From the NCBI RefSeq assembly GCF_034190915.1, contig NW_026947486.1:79340044-79404043 (forward strand): a stretch of 64,000 nucleotides of DNA. The letters run 5' to 3'. Positions 22,836-35,622 of this stretch are shown piece by piece. The notes under the pieces are model-generated. The model was not told the DNA's origin. It made no database searches and saw nothing but the letters and a program-made list of their open reading frames with translations. The stretch's first letter is position 1. Each line of letters opens with the position of its first letter. This DNA comes from Cavia porcellus (taxonomy: Eukaryota > Chordata > Mammalia > Rodentia > Caviidae). The position numbers were made by a program, and so were the translations under genes.

Positions 22836-22877
<42 letters not shown>
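22836..22877. repeat. (TA)n microsatellite
   Basis: About 20 TA dinucleotides, followed by a GT-rich patch (tgtgtgtgtttgtgtgtat). Confidence 0.95.
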
Positions 22878-22880
<3 letters not shown>

Positions 22881-23240
22881 TCTCTGTCATGTGTGTGTTT
22901 GTGTGTATATGTAAAATAGGGAGAAACAGGAAAAGCTGATGATCATTTATTCACAATTTTTCTCTTACTGCTCCCATCATGACTCTGTCCATCACAGGAA
23001 TAATTCACTTCCAAGGAAAGATCTAATACTGCCGCAGTCAAAATTCCCGGCAAGCTAAAACTTAAGTGATTACAGTATGTTCATGGCCCCTAAAAACAAG
23101 ATTAAACTTCTTATATAGTCTAATAGCTAATCAAATTTTGTAGCTTACTGAAAATCCCCCTGCAACACAGCCACAGCAATGTATTTCCCACAGTTTAAAA
23201 GCTTACTTTCTGTCAGTACCCCCAACTGTTCTTTTTCTGC

Positions 23241-23690
23241 TTCATTAAAATGGAGGTATAGTCTGCATACAATAAAATTCATCTTTTGTTGTTAGTTTTG
23301 TAAGTATTGAAAAACTACTAATAAAATCAACATAAAGAAGATATCCATCTCCCCACAAAATCCCCTCATGCTTCCCCTTTGTAGTTAATCCCTGTCCCCA
23401 TCCTGCAGACCCTACAAGTCGGTGATCTATTTCCAACTAAATCATACAGCTTTTAGTGTTTTAAACCTAGCTTCTTTTGCTTGGTATGAAGTACTTGAGC
23501 CTCATCCATATTCTCATGAGAATCAGCTTTTTGTTCATTTCTATTGCTGAGTAGTATTCCATTTTGCAGCTACACTATAATTTTTTTAACCATTTACTAA
23601 TTGTAACAAATATGGGTGGTTTTCAGTTTGGGGCAATTGCAAATTAAACTACTATTAGTATTTGCACATGAGCTTTTTTATTGACATAAA
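23241..23690 (-). mobile_element. ancient L1, antisense
   Basis: The run gcatacaataaaattcatct, then ctcatccatattctcatgag, tgctgagtagtattccattt, aaccatttactaattgtaac and gggcaattgcaaattaaac is the reversed sequence of the L1 ORF2 C-terminus and 3' UTR of ancient elements. Confidence 0.75.
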
Positions 23691-23699
23691 TTTTCATTT

Positions 23700-24085
23700 G
23701 TACTCAGAATACATAAGGAACTCTTAAAAACTCAGTTCTAGAAAAACAGCCCAATTTAAAAAATAGTCAAAATATTTAAATAGGCACTTCAAAAATATAC
23801 AGATGACAAGCACGTGAGAGGATGTTCAATATCATTAGTTGTTAGAAAAATGCAAATTTAACATGATATATCAGTATGTACTTGTTAGAATCTTAAAAAA
23901 AAATTAAAGACTCACAATACCAAGGACTGGCAAGGGCGTAGAACAACAGAAACTCAAGCATTTATGGTAGAAATGCAAAATGATACAGCCACCTTGGAAA
24001 AAGTTCAGTAGTTTCTTGTAAGTTTAAGCATAAACCTATCATATGATCCACCTAGGTCACACTAGGTATACTTTGATAGGTGTTT
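23700..24085 (+). mobile_element. ancient L1 ORF2 C-terminal fragment
   Basis: The order aaggaactcttaaaaactcag, then aacagcccaatttaaaaaat, aaataggcacttcaaaaata, tgttcaatatcattagttgt and ttggaaaaagttcagtagtt follows L1 ORF2 C-terminal sequence. It is opposite in orientation to its left neighbour, so this is an inverted L1 or two insertions. Confidence 0.7.
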
Positions 24086-26275
24086 TTCTGAGTGCTCTAA
24101 ACAAAATTCTCCAAGATGGAATTGTTTTTCTGTCCTCTTCATCACAGTACAAAAGATATAATCTAATTATTTTTTATGATTTGGGTTAGCATTATGAACA
24201 CTATTGGATTATACTGGGATTCTGCTTTCATATCTGTCTCCCAAAATATCTGAGTCTATTTCATATTATTTTCTGGGCTAAGTGTTAGGAATACATATAC
24301 ATAAACAATATAGTTCCAGTCTCAAGACTATTGTGGCCCAAATGCCTGTTTGTCCTTTTTGTCAGTGGTTTCCAATTGCTGAGCTTTTCTCAATTTTTGT
24401 ATACATGTTTTAAAATTCTCTTCTACCATTGTATTCAAGTTTCTGGCTGTTGTTTCTCATCATTCTCAGTGGACCTGCTGCTAATAGCCTCTCATCTAAT
24501 TTGCTGTGGGCCAGCAAGCCAGATAATGAAGTCTATTAGAATTGTGTACAAAATAAGGTTACTGATTAAAGTTAGGTTTTGAGTGCCTCTCCTGATGTTT
24601 CTCCTACAGAGTGAAGTCCACGGTCTTTGTGAGTTATTTTGCTCTATTAAAAGCCTTCTTTGTTTCCTTTCAGGCTCTGGCCACCTTCCAGAAAGGCCAG
24701 TTAAGTTTGGTGGAAATCTAAACTTCAGATGAAGGGGATGTTACCATAGTTTATACCCTATATAGTATGTTGAAATATTGGCTTTATCTCCATGCTGTGC
24801 AAAAGGACAAGTGAGACTTAGAATCTAAGTGAACTAGGTTTGCATAAATTTAACATAGCAACAAAACAATAGAGAACTTACTATTAACCTCCAAATGAAA
24901 AGCAAGACCTATTAGAACAAGAAAACAAGTAAAGATAAAATATATACCAAGTTTTACCTCCTCCACTCAGAAGCCTCTATTTCACATTAAGAATACTGTG
25001 TTTTAGAGGAAGTATAAATTTTTAAAATGTGCATATCCTATTTTTTATTCATCTTGAATGGAAAGTCGCTAGGCATAAGCATCAGACTCTAATCACAAAG
25101 TTCAATTGTCCTTCTAGATTTTAATGATTTGGGGACCTCTCAGAGGGGCTGAATTATCATTGTAGTTTAGCAGTAGAAACAGCTGTTCTAATAGGTGCTT
25201 TATTTCTCGTGCTTGCTGTGGGTCTTCGGAAAACAAAGTTAAAATGAAGGAACCATTTGCCATCTTAAACAACTTCTGCTCTACCAAACCAAATCAGACC
25301 TTCCATTCTCTCTCTTTTTTTTTTAATCTAGCGGGTTTAGAACTAGAAAAAGAGATCTAAGACAGGCCTTTGCTCTTTGGCAAATACACGGTCTCAAAAA
25401 CATCAGTGGTTTTTATTCTAAAGAAGGATTCAGTCACTTGCTGAATAAAATAATTTTCCACAGGGCAGGAAATAAAGAGATAGGATATTCTATCAGATGG
25501 GCAAGTGAACAAACAGGGCTCCAGGTGGCTAATGTCACAGGCATGAAGGCACCCAGGGGAAAAAGGAGGCTGCGAGTTTCAATGGCTTTCTCTTCATCAA
25601 CATCTAACACAGTGCAATTACATTTCCATCATGATAGCAGGATTTTTCTAACCAATTCCCAGATAATAATCTATTCTAATATAAGGCAGTTTCTTTAAAA
25701 GGGCATAATTTATTGCAGTGTTGAGTTCCTTATTTCCTTCCTTTCCTTTCATTATCTCTCTTTAACCTTAGTCTTTTTAAAACTCTTTCTTTTACAGTTC
25801 CAGTCAAAGGTGCCAAAGATTGAAGGAAATGCACTCATGTTATTTTTATAAAAGGCTTTAAAAGGTTGAGAAAATTAGTTTGTCACTTTTATTTTATTGA
25901 AAAGTGACTATACCATTTTCCCTTCTGAGAAACATCATTTCCAAGCTGTGCTTCTGACGTAATTGCAAGCTTTAAAAAAAATCTCTAAATGATTCTGTGT
26001 CAGCAAAGTGACAAATAACATTCACTGCTCGTAAAAGGATTATTTATGTTATCTACACTTAGATAGCTCTCTATGAAACATCAAGTTCATTGAATTAAAT
26101 AATATTATTTTATACTAGAAGGAGCAAATGTACTCTTTCTGCACTGAGCACTACACTGGTCATGTCATTGCATTCTCAAAACCCTTAAATCATATTAACA
26201 AAAAACACTGTGAGTTATTTTAAGTGTGAACATGGTATAGTGGTTATCATTTTGTAAAGGATCATTGTATTTAGA
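24086..26275. other. longest repeat-poor stretch; no gene seen
   Basis: Mixed composition with short frames only (83 codons at 24331, 86 codons at 25438), without domains or convincing splice sites. A tract at 24650-24680 looks like a polypyrimidine tract plus AG, but nothing coding follows. Single-copy sequence such as this is where a regulatory element could lie, but none is identifiable by eye. Confidence 0.5.
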
Positions 26276-26279
26276 CACA

Positions 26280-26475
26280 CATGTATCTAAATGATACATG
26301 AAATGATAGGATATCTGGAAATTGCTTCAAACTAATATGGAGGAAATGAGGCATTTGATTAAACGACAGGGACCATGAGATGACAATTGCTGCTGTAGGG
26401 TGATGGCTTCATGAGGATTTATATTATTCTGTTTAACTGTACTGTATGTGTTTAAAAATTTCATATAAAAATTAA
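26280..26475 (+). mobile_element. ancient L1 3' UTR end
   Basis: The pattern atctggaaattgcttcaaac, then ccatgagatgacaattgctg, gtagggtgatggcttcatgag, attattctgtttaactgta and tgtgtttaaaaatttcatat matches a widespread ancient L1 3' terminus. Confidence 0.6.
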
Positions 26476-27095
26476 CTTTCAATGTTTGTAATGCTTAAAT
26501 AATACCCACTTCTTAGTCTGCCTTTCAAAGCCTTCATTAAAGTGTATATTTGCAAACTTAATTTTAAAACTAGTCTCTCCTTCTCCCACTCACACAACTC
26601 ATGCACCAACAAAACTGGACCACGGGCAATCTATTGAATGTAACTGGTACATCTCCACTTCCAGATTTTAGTACATCTGCTTTCTTCTGGCAAAAATGTC
26701 TTGTCCTTCCCACCTCGATCTCTTAATTCCACCCAGTTTCATACCAAATGCCTCTTGTTCCATGACGACATTCATTACTCTCTCATCAGCAATAAAATCT
26801 CTTCTCACCATTTTCTGTTTGTATTGTCTGTTAAAATGACTATTAAAAGACTAACTTATTATATGGAGTATCAATGAAATAGTAAAATATTCATAGAAAA
26901 TAATGATTTGATGTGATTTAGTAAATGATATTAGGTCAAAATTTTATTCCCTGGCATGCAGTACTACTATGAATGAGTCTTGGAGCATTATGTAAGAATG
27001 GAGTTAGTTCAAAATTAGATATATGGCACTTAAGTTTTAATTAAGGTTTTGAATATGAAAGGAAAAGCATGATATTACCAATAAGCATTTACTAG
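26476..27095. other. mostly unclassified; L2-like patch
   Basis: The C/T-rich part at 26660-26800 (tctggcaaaaatgtcttgtcc ... tgcctcttgttccatgac) resembles L2 3' sequence weakly. The remainder is AT-rich with no gene. Confidence 0.35.
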
Positions 27096-27099
27096 GTGC

Positions 27100-27515
27100 C
27101 ATCAAAAAATAAAATTATCTAAACATGTGTCAGAGCCATTTGCACACAGTTTCTAGCTTTCAAATTTAGTCTCAAACTAGAGGCAAACGTTATGACCCAA
27201 GATAGACAACAAAAGTACTCATACATCAATAGTAAGCACATTTGATATGAATAATTTTCTTGGAATACAATAAGTTGAGAAAAGAGCAGATATTAAACTT
27301 CATATATAGTGATCCCAATTCTGTAAGACATAAAAATTGTGTTTGTATATACGTAAAATTTTATAAAGATACTACTAAAAATTAAGTGTTTATTGCTAGG
27401 TAATGGGATAAGAGTTGTTTTTCATTTTGTCTTTCAGTATTCCTAAAGTTTTTACAATAAGCAACCATATTTACATAATTAGAGTGAAATTATGTTTTAA
27501 AAATACATTTTGAAA
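27100..27515 (+). mobile_element. ancient L1M 3' end
   Basis: The order aattttcttggaatacaataag, then ttgctaggtaatgggataag, tttttcattttgtctttcag and aagtttttacaataagcaac matches L1M 3' UTR. It is strongly diverged. Confidence 0.6.
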
Positions 27516-27539
27516 GTTAAATCACTACTGCATGATTGA

Positions 27540-27736
27540 CATAAAATGGATTAAAATTTAAACCTGAAATGATAGGACAATAAAATAATAGAAGAAATCG
27601 TGAGTAAAATTTTTAAATAATTGTGGAGTAGGAAAGAATAAGATGTCATATAGCCCAGAAGCCATAAAAGCAAAGACTGACAAATCAGACTATATAATCT
27701 AAGAAACCTGTATCAAAAAAGGAATTATCAAGAAAC
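27540..27736 (+). mobile_element. ancient L1 ORF2 fragment, part 1
   Basis: The sequence taaaatttaaacctgaaatg, then aataatagaagaaatcgtgag, aagccataaaagcaaagact and gacaaatcagactatataat is the ORF2 C-terminal region of an ancient L1. A SINE splits it here, and it continues past 28032. Confidence 0.6.
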
Positions 27737-28249
<513 letters not shown>

Positions 28250-28375
28250 AGAGCAATGGGGGTCGTGAAAATAAACAAAGTTATATTATGTGTGTGAACA
28301 AATCTGTGAAAATGAAACTCATTACTTGAAACCCATGTATTGTATTACCAGTAAATAAGAGTTAAAAAATGTATT
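28250..28375 (+). mobile_element. rodent L1 3' terminus
   Basis: The order ttatattatgtgtgtgaac, then gtgaaaatgaaactcattac and tattaccagtaaataagag, parallels 12150-12210. It is a short 5'-truncated copy. Confidence 0.45.
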
Positions 28376-29235
28376 ATGGTAATATAAAATACTAACTTTA
28401 GATGAAACAGTAAGGAATACTAGAGGAATAATTTGAAAAGGTGTATCTATAATGAACATTGCATTATAATTCATAAATACATTCAATTGTTATTTGCCAA
28501 AAAAAGAAAAACAAAATTTTATACTCTTTTCACAGCATTTCTGCAAATCTAAAACTATTTCAAAATAAAATGTTAATTATTAAAAGCCAAAAAAGTTAAA
28601 GATTTAAAGCATCTTAATAATGGGTTCTGTTGCAAGAGTATGGGAAAATAAACACTCTCACATATTTTTGGTGGAATTAATAGTTATTTTTATCTCAGTG
28701 GGGATAGCTTGGCAATTTTACCAAAACTAAAAATGCATCTACACTTTGACCCAGAAATTTTCTTTCAGGAAATTTAGTCTAAAAATATAATCCACATATG
28801 CAAAAAGGCTTTTACAAAGGCAGGAATTCAAAGAACATTTGTAATAACAAATGACTGGAAACCAACTATCCATCCATTAATAGACTGTGGTTCTTCTATA
28901 CAATAAATGAAGTATTTCTACATGGAGTAATATACTTCTACTATTATCATATTAAGTAAAAAATTGGGTGTAAGAGAGTGTACAAGTTATGCCATTATTT
29001 ATATGAGGGAAATACATCATTTTGGAGAACAACAAATATTGTTCATGTATATTATTCTAGGGAAAGAAATTGAATAGCTGGCATTATGATAGACGGCAAA
29101 TGTTTACAAATACTTTTTGAGTTTTTTTGAAATTGCGTATCATTTGTTTATTTTTACTATACACATTGCATTGTGTATATATGACTTATTTGAAAATTAT
29201 TTTAACATGATAAAAGTTTACTTGAAAAGTAAATA
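28376..29235 (+). mobile_element. ancient L1 ORF2 end and 3' UTR, one or two copies
   Basis: The first piece ends gcaaatctaaaactatttca at 28545-28570 (an L1M terminus). The second runs gggaaaataaacactctcac, ttggcaattttaccaaaact, ctacactttgacccagaaat and aacaaatgactggaaaccaa, then a 3' UTR to about 29220. All are inert fossils. Confidence 0.7.
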
Positions 29236-29335
29236 TAAGAGAAGATAATAGTTCAAAATGTCTATGTCCCAACAAGCTTTAGATCAGTATATGAACATTT
29301 AAACCTGCACATGGAGGGCAGGGCCACTGATTCCT

Positions 29336-29652
29336 CAGGGTATCAGTCACTTTTCCACTCTTCAGACAGATTAGCTGGCATAGGCAACTTAAAGGAAGAA
29401 AAATTTATTTCAGTTCATAGTTTCATTGGGTTCAGGGCATGGTCATCCGGCTCCAAGGCAGAAATGCCATGGCAGAACAGTATGGCAAAAGCAAACTGCT
29501 CACCTTCTGGTGGCCAGCAAGCAGAGAGAGAAGAAAGGAACCGGGGGTAAAAATTCACCCTCCCAGATCATACTGCCAGTGACGTGTCCCCTCTGATCAA
29601 GCCCTTCTCTGATCAGAGGTTTAGGGGACATTTTAGATCTAAACCACAACAT
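29336..29652 (-). mobile_element. MaLR-type LTR, minus orientation
   Basis: Read on the minus strand it begins near 29652 with tgttgtggtttagatctaaa and continues aatgtcccctaaacc. It carries an aataaatttttcttccttt polyadenylation region (+ 29391-29411) and ends near 29339 in agtgactgatacc. This is the MT/ORR1/MST pattern of ERVL-MaLR LTRs. No internal region is attached. Confidence 0.7.
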
Positions 29653-29975
29653 TTGGAAAATATGGAGAGAAGATTTTCATATGAAGAAAGTTAAAGATGA
29701 TCCAAGAGTATCTGTAGATTGGGGAGAGGAAGACGACTCCAGATAGCCCTAGAAATAAAGATATGAAATACTCAGCAAGATTCATGTATACAAAAAAGAA
29801 AAGAAAAAAAAAACCTTAGTTATACTATACCTTAAAAAGGAATATACTATCTGGCGAAAAGTCTCTTAATACTAATCATACTGGTATATATAATAACAGA
29901 AGTTAAAGGGGGTAATATTGAAAATTCAAATATTTACTAAATTGGAAATAGACGTAGGTATGTTAAAAGCTTTGG
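29653..29975. other. unclassified DNA
   Basis: A-rich short runs and no gene. Nothing to name. Confidence 0.45.
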
Positions 29976-30062
29976 TACGCATCTGGGTGTATCTCAGTGG
30001 AAGAGCACTTCCCTAGCATGTGCAAGGCCCTAGATTTGACCCCCAACCCTACAGAAAAATAA
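29976..30062 (+). mobile_element. ID-type SINE, sense
   Basis: The A-box-like part gtgtatctcagtggaagagc and the B-box-like part agatttgacccccaac are visible, followed by an A-rich tail agaaaaataaaa. It is diverged from the ID at 37953. Confidence 0.8.
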
Positions 30063-30950
30063 AATCTATGATCCAATTTTTTGACCCACACTCTATGTCT
30101 ACAAGCAAAGGAAAATTTTTACATTACTTTTTTTCCCCTACGAACCAACCTGGCACATTTGGGCAAAACTACACACACACCTTATATCTACTCTCCACAG
30201 CTCAGTAAGAAGAGCCTTCATTTTGCTGATTTTCTGTTCTCTTGAACCCAGTGCCATGCTGATGAGTCATCTGACATCTTTAAGTTTAAGCATTATTATT
30301 TATGATCTCTGCCTCCTCACCAAAACCACCCATTCTATGCTACAAAGAAACCAAAGGAAAACAGTAATCAAGCAGAATCATGTTGTCAACTTGAGAGCAA
30401 AGAGAAAACAGGCACTAAGGGGAGGAAATTACTTAAATCTTCTAAACAAGTAAATTAAATATTAATCAAGATATAATGCCATCTCTCACATGGACAGTAT
30501 GAAGGTGGAGAGGAACACATACTAAGAGAAGCCACAAAAATAACCTAACATATAAAACCAATAAAGCAAATTCCCTGCGGTAGGCTTCTGAGCTTTTTAA
30601 GGGAGGTGCTGTTTATAAATGCAAAAAAGCATGGGCAAATGGGAAATATTTCCCATACCCTCTGTGGGCCACTGCAAACTATTTAAAAGAGTCGGCAGGA
30701 TTTCATTTGGCCTCATGAAAACACAGACTAAGTGAATATGTTGATATACATAGGCCAAAAACAAACCATGTGAAATATTTATTGCGTCCTGTTTGCATTT
30801 CACACATTAATTATATTCTGCAATTGTTTGCTGTTCAATTTGATTCAGAGTAGAACGGTGAAGCAGTTGAAGTCTTAACATTGTCTCTCTTGCCACCTAG
30901 TGGTCCAATACCATATTTCACAGTAACTGTAATGGTTACAAAGGATGTTT
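30063..30950. other. unique-looking DNA
   Basis: Short frames only (62, 76 and 68 codons). No gene or repeat recognised. Confidence 0.45.
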
Positions 30951-31184
30951 GGGGACTTTGTTTTATTTTACTTTGCTTTGTTTTGTTTTGACTTTTATTG
31001 ATTTATTTTTATTAATTCATGTTTACATTACATAATATTTACATTCCTTGTGTGTAGTTTGTACATATACATAATATACCTTAAATCCTCTTTTCATTCT
31101 GTTTTTCTCCCCTCGCTCCTCCCTCCATCTCTTGATCCTCTTCCCATTTGAGAAAGACCTATCTCCATACTTCCTATTATAGCC
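30951..31184. other. T-rich then pyrimidine-rich tract
   Basis: A TTTTG/TTTA-rich part is followed by ctcccctcgctcctccctcc. A similar pyrimidine-rich block preceded by acattacataat-like sequence lies at 61090-61345, so both may be the same reversed L1 leader. That is inference only. Confidence 0.35.
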
Positions 31185-31600
31185 ACCATCAAGAAATCAA
31201 ATAATAACAAATGCTGACAAGGCTGCAGGGAAATAAAGAACTCCTCTGCATTGTTGATAAAAATGTAAACTAATACATACACTATAAATAAGTATGGAGA
31301 TTCCTCAATAACTACAACTAGAAATTTCATTGACACAACTATTCCCTTTCCAGGTATCTTTGTAAAAGAGTTAAAGATGTAGTGGTATCATGTAAGATTC
31401 CTAAAAGAGTTAAAGACATAATATTATAGTGATACATACATATTCATATTTACATGCACAATTCATAATAGCTAAATCTTAGAAGAGTCCTATGTGTCAG
31501 TGAACAGATGAATGAATAAAAAATGTAGCATTTATACATAATAGAGTACTAGTCTGCCATAAAAAACATTAAATTTGAGACATTCACAGGATTAAATTTG
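31185..31600 (+). mobile_element. L1 ORF2 C-terminal fragment
   Basis: The order gccaccatcaagaaatcaaa, then aacaaatgctgacaaggctg, agtatggagattcctcaata, aaagagttaaagacataata and aatagagtactagtctgcc is the L1 ORF2 end. A ~35-bp stretch containing aaagagttaaaga is duplicated at 31365-31420. Confidence 0.8.
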
Positions 31601-31604
31601 GGTA

Positions 31605-31606
<2 letters not shown>

Positions 31607-31648
<42 letters not shown>

Positions 31649-31662
31649 GTCTCTCCCTTCTC
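31607..31662. repeat. (CT)n microsatellite
   Basis: CT dinucleotides with two GT interruptions, directly after the L1 fragment. Confidence 0.92.
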
Positions 31663-31669
31663 TCTTATT

Positions 31670-32455
31670 TTTAAAAGAAATTAAAGATCTTTTGATTATA
31701 TTTCAAGGTGAAAAGCAAAACTACACAATCTCTATTGTATAAATTATATATATGGACTGACCAGTCTTGTCTTCTACCAGTAACCATCCCTTTCTGTTTT
31801 TCTCAGTATAGCCCTGTAATTGTACAGCTTTTCCTTTTATAGGCATCCAAGATATGAAGAGCTATGGGTCAAAATGATGTGTCTCTATTTGCTTTCTGTG
31901 ATTGCTATAACAATCACAATCTTGGTGACCTACTATTATTTTGCACTTCTGGGGGTCATAGCTCCTAAAATGATCAAGGTATCAGCTAGTAGGGTGCATT
32001 CATTGTGGAGGATCTAAGGAAGAATCCAGTTAGTTACCTTTTCCAACTTGTAATAACAGCCACAGTCCTTGGCTCCTGGCTCCAATGGACCACCCTCATA
32101 TTTCAGGATACATACCATAGTTATCCAGCCTTCAACAACAGCATAACAGCATTTGCTTACCTTGGAGAAGTGTTCCATATGTAGTAATCAATTAAATTAT
32201 AAGAACATCCCTGAAGGTAGAGACAATGTTGTGCATGATCCTTAGCTCCTAGAAGCTGTGATTTTGAGTTGTTAGTTTTTGAAATTTATAGGATATTTTA
32301 CCGGGTTTTAGGAAGTATGAGCTGTATTTCTCAGTCTTCTACATAACTTGGCACTTAAATGAAATATACAACTAATACGCAAAGATACCCAGAGGTTTGT
32401 TGACAAACTCCCAATCCTTCCTCTAATTATTTTTCTCATCTATATTGAGGAATCA
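31670..32455. other. unclassified, with an old repeat remnant
   Basis: At 31985-32110 the order agggtgcattcattgtggagg, then cttttccaacttgtaataac and cagtccttggctcctggctcc, resembles a common ancient LTR-type repeat. The 65-codon frame at 31820-32017 has a hydrophobic stretch but no other support. Confidence 0.4.
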
Positions 32456-32479
32456 ATGATCAAAAAATTATATTAAACA

Positions 32480-33979
32480 ATACCGAGAGTGGGGTTGTTG
32501 CTGTGTCTATACTTGACCATGTTTTTTGAGAGGCTTTAGAAATGGCTTGTGGGCAGAGTTTGGAAAGGTTTGGACATGTCTCCTGGATGCATAGAGCTGG
32601 AGCAGCTGAGGCTGTTCTGTAGAGGAGATTCTGGTCAGTACTCAGGAGGCCAGAAGGCTGACAGAAAGCCTGATGGTAAAGACCAGGCTTGGGAGGTTTC
32701 TGCTGGGAAGAAGGACTGCATTGATTGTTGGACTGCCCATAATGTGTGTTATGGCTTGGCAGAAAGTTTGTCTGCATTTTGCTCATGCTCAGAGACTTTG
32801 CTTGAGACTGAGACTAAGAGCAATGGACTGATTAATCTGGCTAAGGAAATTTCAAGGCAGTGAAATGTTGAGGCTGTGCATGGCTATTGTTGGGGGCTTT
32901 TAGCCAGCTTTATGTTGCAAATCAAGAGCAAAGAGCCCAGCAGGATAATTTACAATGCTGTGAGTTTGGCCAAAAGGAAAACTCCAGGAAAGTTGTGGAC
33001 TGTAAAGACAGAGTTGAAAAGAAACAGTGAGATAGGAAAGATGGCCAGGGAGCATTCCAGGAAGCAGCAGGTCTCCATCCTTTGCAGGCTCAAAACTTCA
33101 AAAGTGAAAGAATTTGCTCAGAGGGGAAAGCTGAAGAGCAACACGCTCCAGAATGGTGGCAGAGACCACATGATGCTCCAGAATGGTGGCAACCACATGA
33201 GGTTACAGAATGGCAGCAACATAGAGAAGCCTTTCTACACAATCAGGTTCACAAAGCTCAGTGATTCAGGTAATTGACTCCTACAGTCAAGAGAGAGAAA
33301 ATCTTGGCTACTGCTCCAGCTGGCAGCAGACCTTGGCGGCATCCACATGGTGCTGATTTTAGGTGCAAGGAAAATGCACAAATTCTGAGGGTAAGACGGC
33401 CTCTTCCTCAATTGCAAAGGGTCTGGGAGGCCAAGCAGTGTGCCCCTGAGAGGGCAATTTGTAAAGATGTAAAGATGAAGCCAGAGGTGCAATGGAGATC
33501 CCAGAAGTTTGGAAAAGCCAGCAACGTGGATGATCCAAGGAAAGTTGCAAAAAGTGAGTGGAGAGGGTTTGAGAGAGAAGCTGCAGGAGCTGAAATCCCT
33601 AGAAGTGCTGTGGAGGTGGAATCACCCAAGCCTTTTGGAGCTTGTGACCAGATTGCTTCAAATGCTGAGCATGGAACTCTAGGACTTAATGTTTGCCCTG
33701 CTGGATGTTGGACTTGCTTTGCTTCCAATACTTTATATTCCCCTGTTTGTAACTTTTGGAATGGTAATGCTTATCTTGTGCCTTTACATTTCAGAAATGT
33801 TTAACCTTGTTTCATTTGCACAGGGGGTTAGTTAAGAGTTTGCTACAGATCTTGGAAAAAACTTGGGACTTGGACTTTTCAGCAATGCTGAAACTGTTAG
33901 GACTTTGGCAACTCTTGGAGATGGACTAAACATCTTTTGTATAAAAGATGTACATGAGTTATGGGGGCCAGGGGTGGAA
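32480..33979 (+). mobile_element. MaLR internal region (ERVL-MaLR), 5' LTR missing
   Basis: It lies immediately upstream of, and co-oriented with, the LTR at 33980, and ends in the purine-rich tract gggggccaggggtggaa. MaLR internals are degenerate gag-derived sequence without pol. Open frames of 104, 133 and 176 codons (32549, 32876, 33274) are present. They are rich in common residues and show no retroviral protease, RT or zinc knuckle. A short tandem of about 33-36 bp (agaatggtggca motif) lies at 33150-33220. No matching 5' LTR is seen upstream of 32480, so the element is truncated. Confidence 0.65.
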
Positions 33980-34323
33980 TGTCATGATTTATGTCTGTGG
34001 CCCCCAGGCCTCAGCTGTTTGCATTATGCATTTGTGATTGGCTCGTTGTCTAGCGCTGGATTGACGGTGTCAGTGCTACACCCAGATAAGGGTGGAGCCA
34101 GCATACAATGTAGTGGCAGGAAGAAGGTATATCTTGCTCTTTTGCCGGTTTCTGCCTTGCTGTTTGTAGCTGTCATGAACTGTGTCCCTGCCATGCCATC
34201 CTGCCTTGGAGCCAACTGAGTATGGACTGAAACCTCCAAGAAACTGTAAGAAATAAACTTTTCCTTTCCCAACTTTGAGCATCAGGTATTTTGTCTCAGA
34301 GACAAGTAAAAAGAAACTAAGAC
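33980..34323 (+). mobile_element. MaLR 3' LTR
   Basis: It starts tgtcatgatttatgtctgtg directly after the polypurine tract. It carries the block ggaagaaggtatatcttgc, a polyadenylation signal in agaaataaacttttcctt near 34250, and ends in aaagaaactaagac. It is closely related to the solo LTR at 61352-61684. The frames here are non-functional. Confidence 0.85.
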
Positions 34324-35622
34324 CCCCTAATTATTTTTGATTACTGGATAAAATGCATGGTATAAAAAGTAATTTACCAAAAAATGGAGAAAAGACAATA
34401 TATAAATAATCATAGGAAAAGATATTGAAACTTAATGCAAATAAGAAAATTACCTATATGAGATCCTCTCTAGCAGCCATACTTCAATAGCAAAGGAAGG
34501 AGAGAATCAGAATGTCTGAAAGGTTGGAGGCTTAAGGTTTTAGTGAAGAGAGGCCAGGAGCTCCCACTACCAGTCATCTGCTTCATGATGATGTAGACAG
34601 CTGGCTCTGTATGGATAAATGAATTTTTAAAAGATCATCAGAAGTGTTATGACAAATACAAAACCCTTATTGTTCCCAAGATAGTAACTCTGAAGACAAA
34701 TATTATGTAAGATTGCATTTATTTGCCTCTTGAGGTGGTCCCTTATTTGAGATTTACTCCCATCCCTCAACTATAAACCTTTCTAGTAAAATAGCAGTAG
34801 GAATGAAAAGAAATAATGTGTCCTTCAACCAAAGAGAAAAGAAGTGTGGGCCAGAGTGGTCACACAGAAAGAGTCAGAATTCATTACACTATTGGAGAAT
34901 GAAAATCGAGAAGTTGACCTCACTAGTCTCTGTGTATGAAAAATTCAACTTCTTCAGGATAGGAGACCCTCACTAAGTAGAGCATTTGGCAAACTCTAAT
35001 CAAAACACAAGCTGTTATCCTACTGAAATGAAATCAACATGGAAAAAGGAGGAACTTTCTTCTATCCTTTGCATGCCTCTTAGTGTCTCAGTGGCCTTGA
35101 AAGCAGTGCTTCTTTCCCAAAGCCCAGTGTCTACCAAAACAAAGGGTCACAGTTTCTAACATGTCATGAGATTTTTAGGCAACCCAAGGGAAAGACCTCT
35201 ATTTTGTACATAATCTGAAATATTTTGAGACCCTATTGGGACTTGGGTTTTGAGATAATTTAAATGGGAGAATTTATCTTTTCAATTTATCCAACTCGCA
35301 TAGACCAAGAGTCCTTGGGCCCATTAGTATAAGAAAACAATCAACATTAAATAAGCAGTATGGATCCAGTCTGTACTATTTATTCCACACCATGACACTC
35401 ACTGTTCATTATTCAAAAACTGACTGGCACCTGTGTATTCCAGGAATGGAGCTGGGCCTCTAGGCAATGAACAAACTGTTGACAGAGCGTATACATTCCA
35501 AGAGACAAGGACAGAGGTCCACAAATAGAGCAAAAAGTGGTGAGTGCTATAAAAGCAGTATGAGCAAGGTGTACACAATGTTAGAAAAAGCAAAAGAGGT
35601 GAAACAATGAAAATATTGGGAT
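34324..35622. other. unique-looking DNA with a possible ancient repeat
   Basis: No gene. The 35400-35580 stretch (ccaggaatggagctgggcctc, then agcgtatacattccaagag and gtggtgagtgctataaaagc) resembles an old L2/MIR-type repeat, with low confidence. Confidence 0.4.

Noticed and set aside
24600..24720. Splice-acceptor-like tract and possible exon
   Set aside because: A pyrimidine tract and AG are present but no open exon of meaningful length or similarity follows.
33274..33804. 176-codon open frame
   Set aside because: It lies in MaLR internal sequence, with no protease, RT or zinc-knuckle signature and several overlapping frames on the other strand, so it is probably chance or a degenerate gag-like relic.
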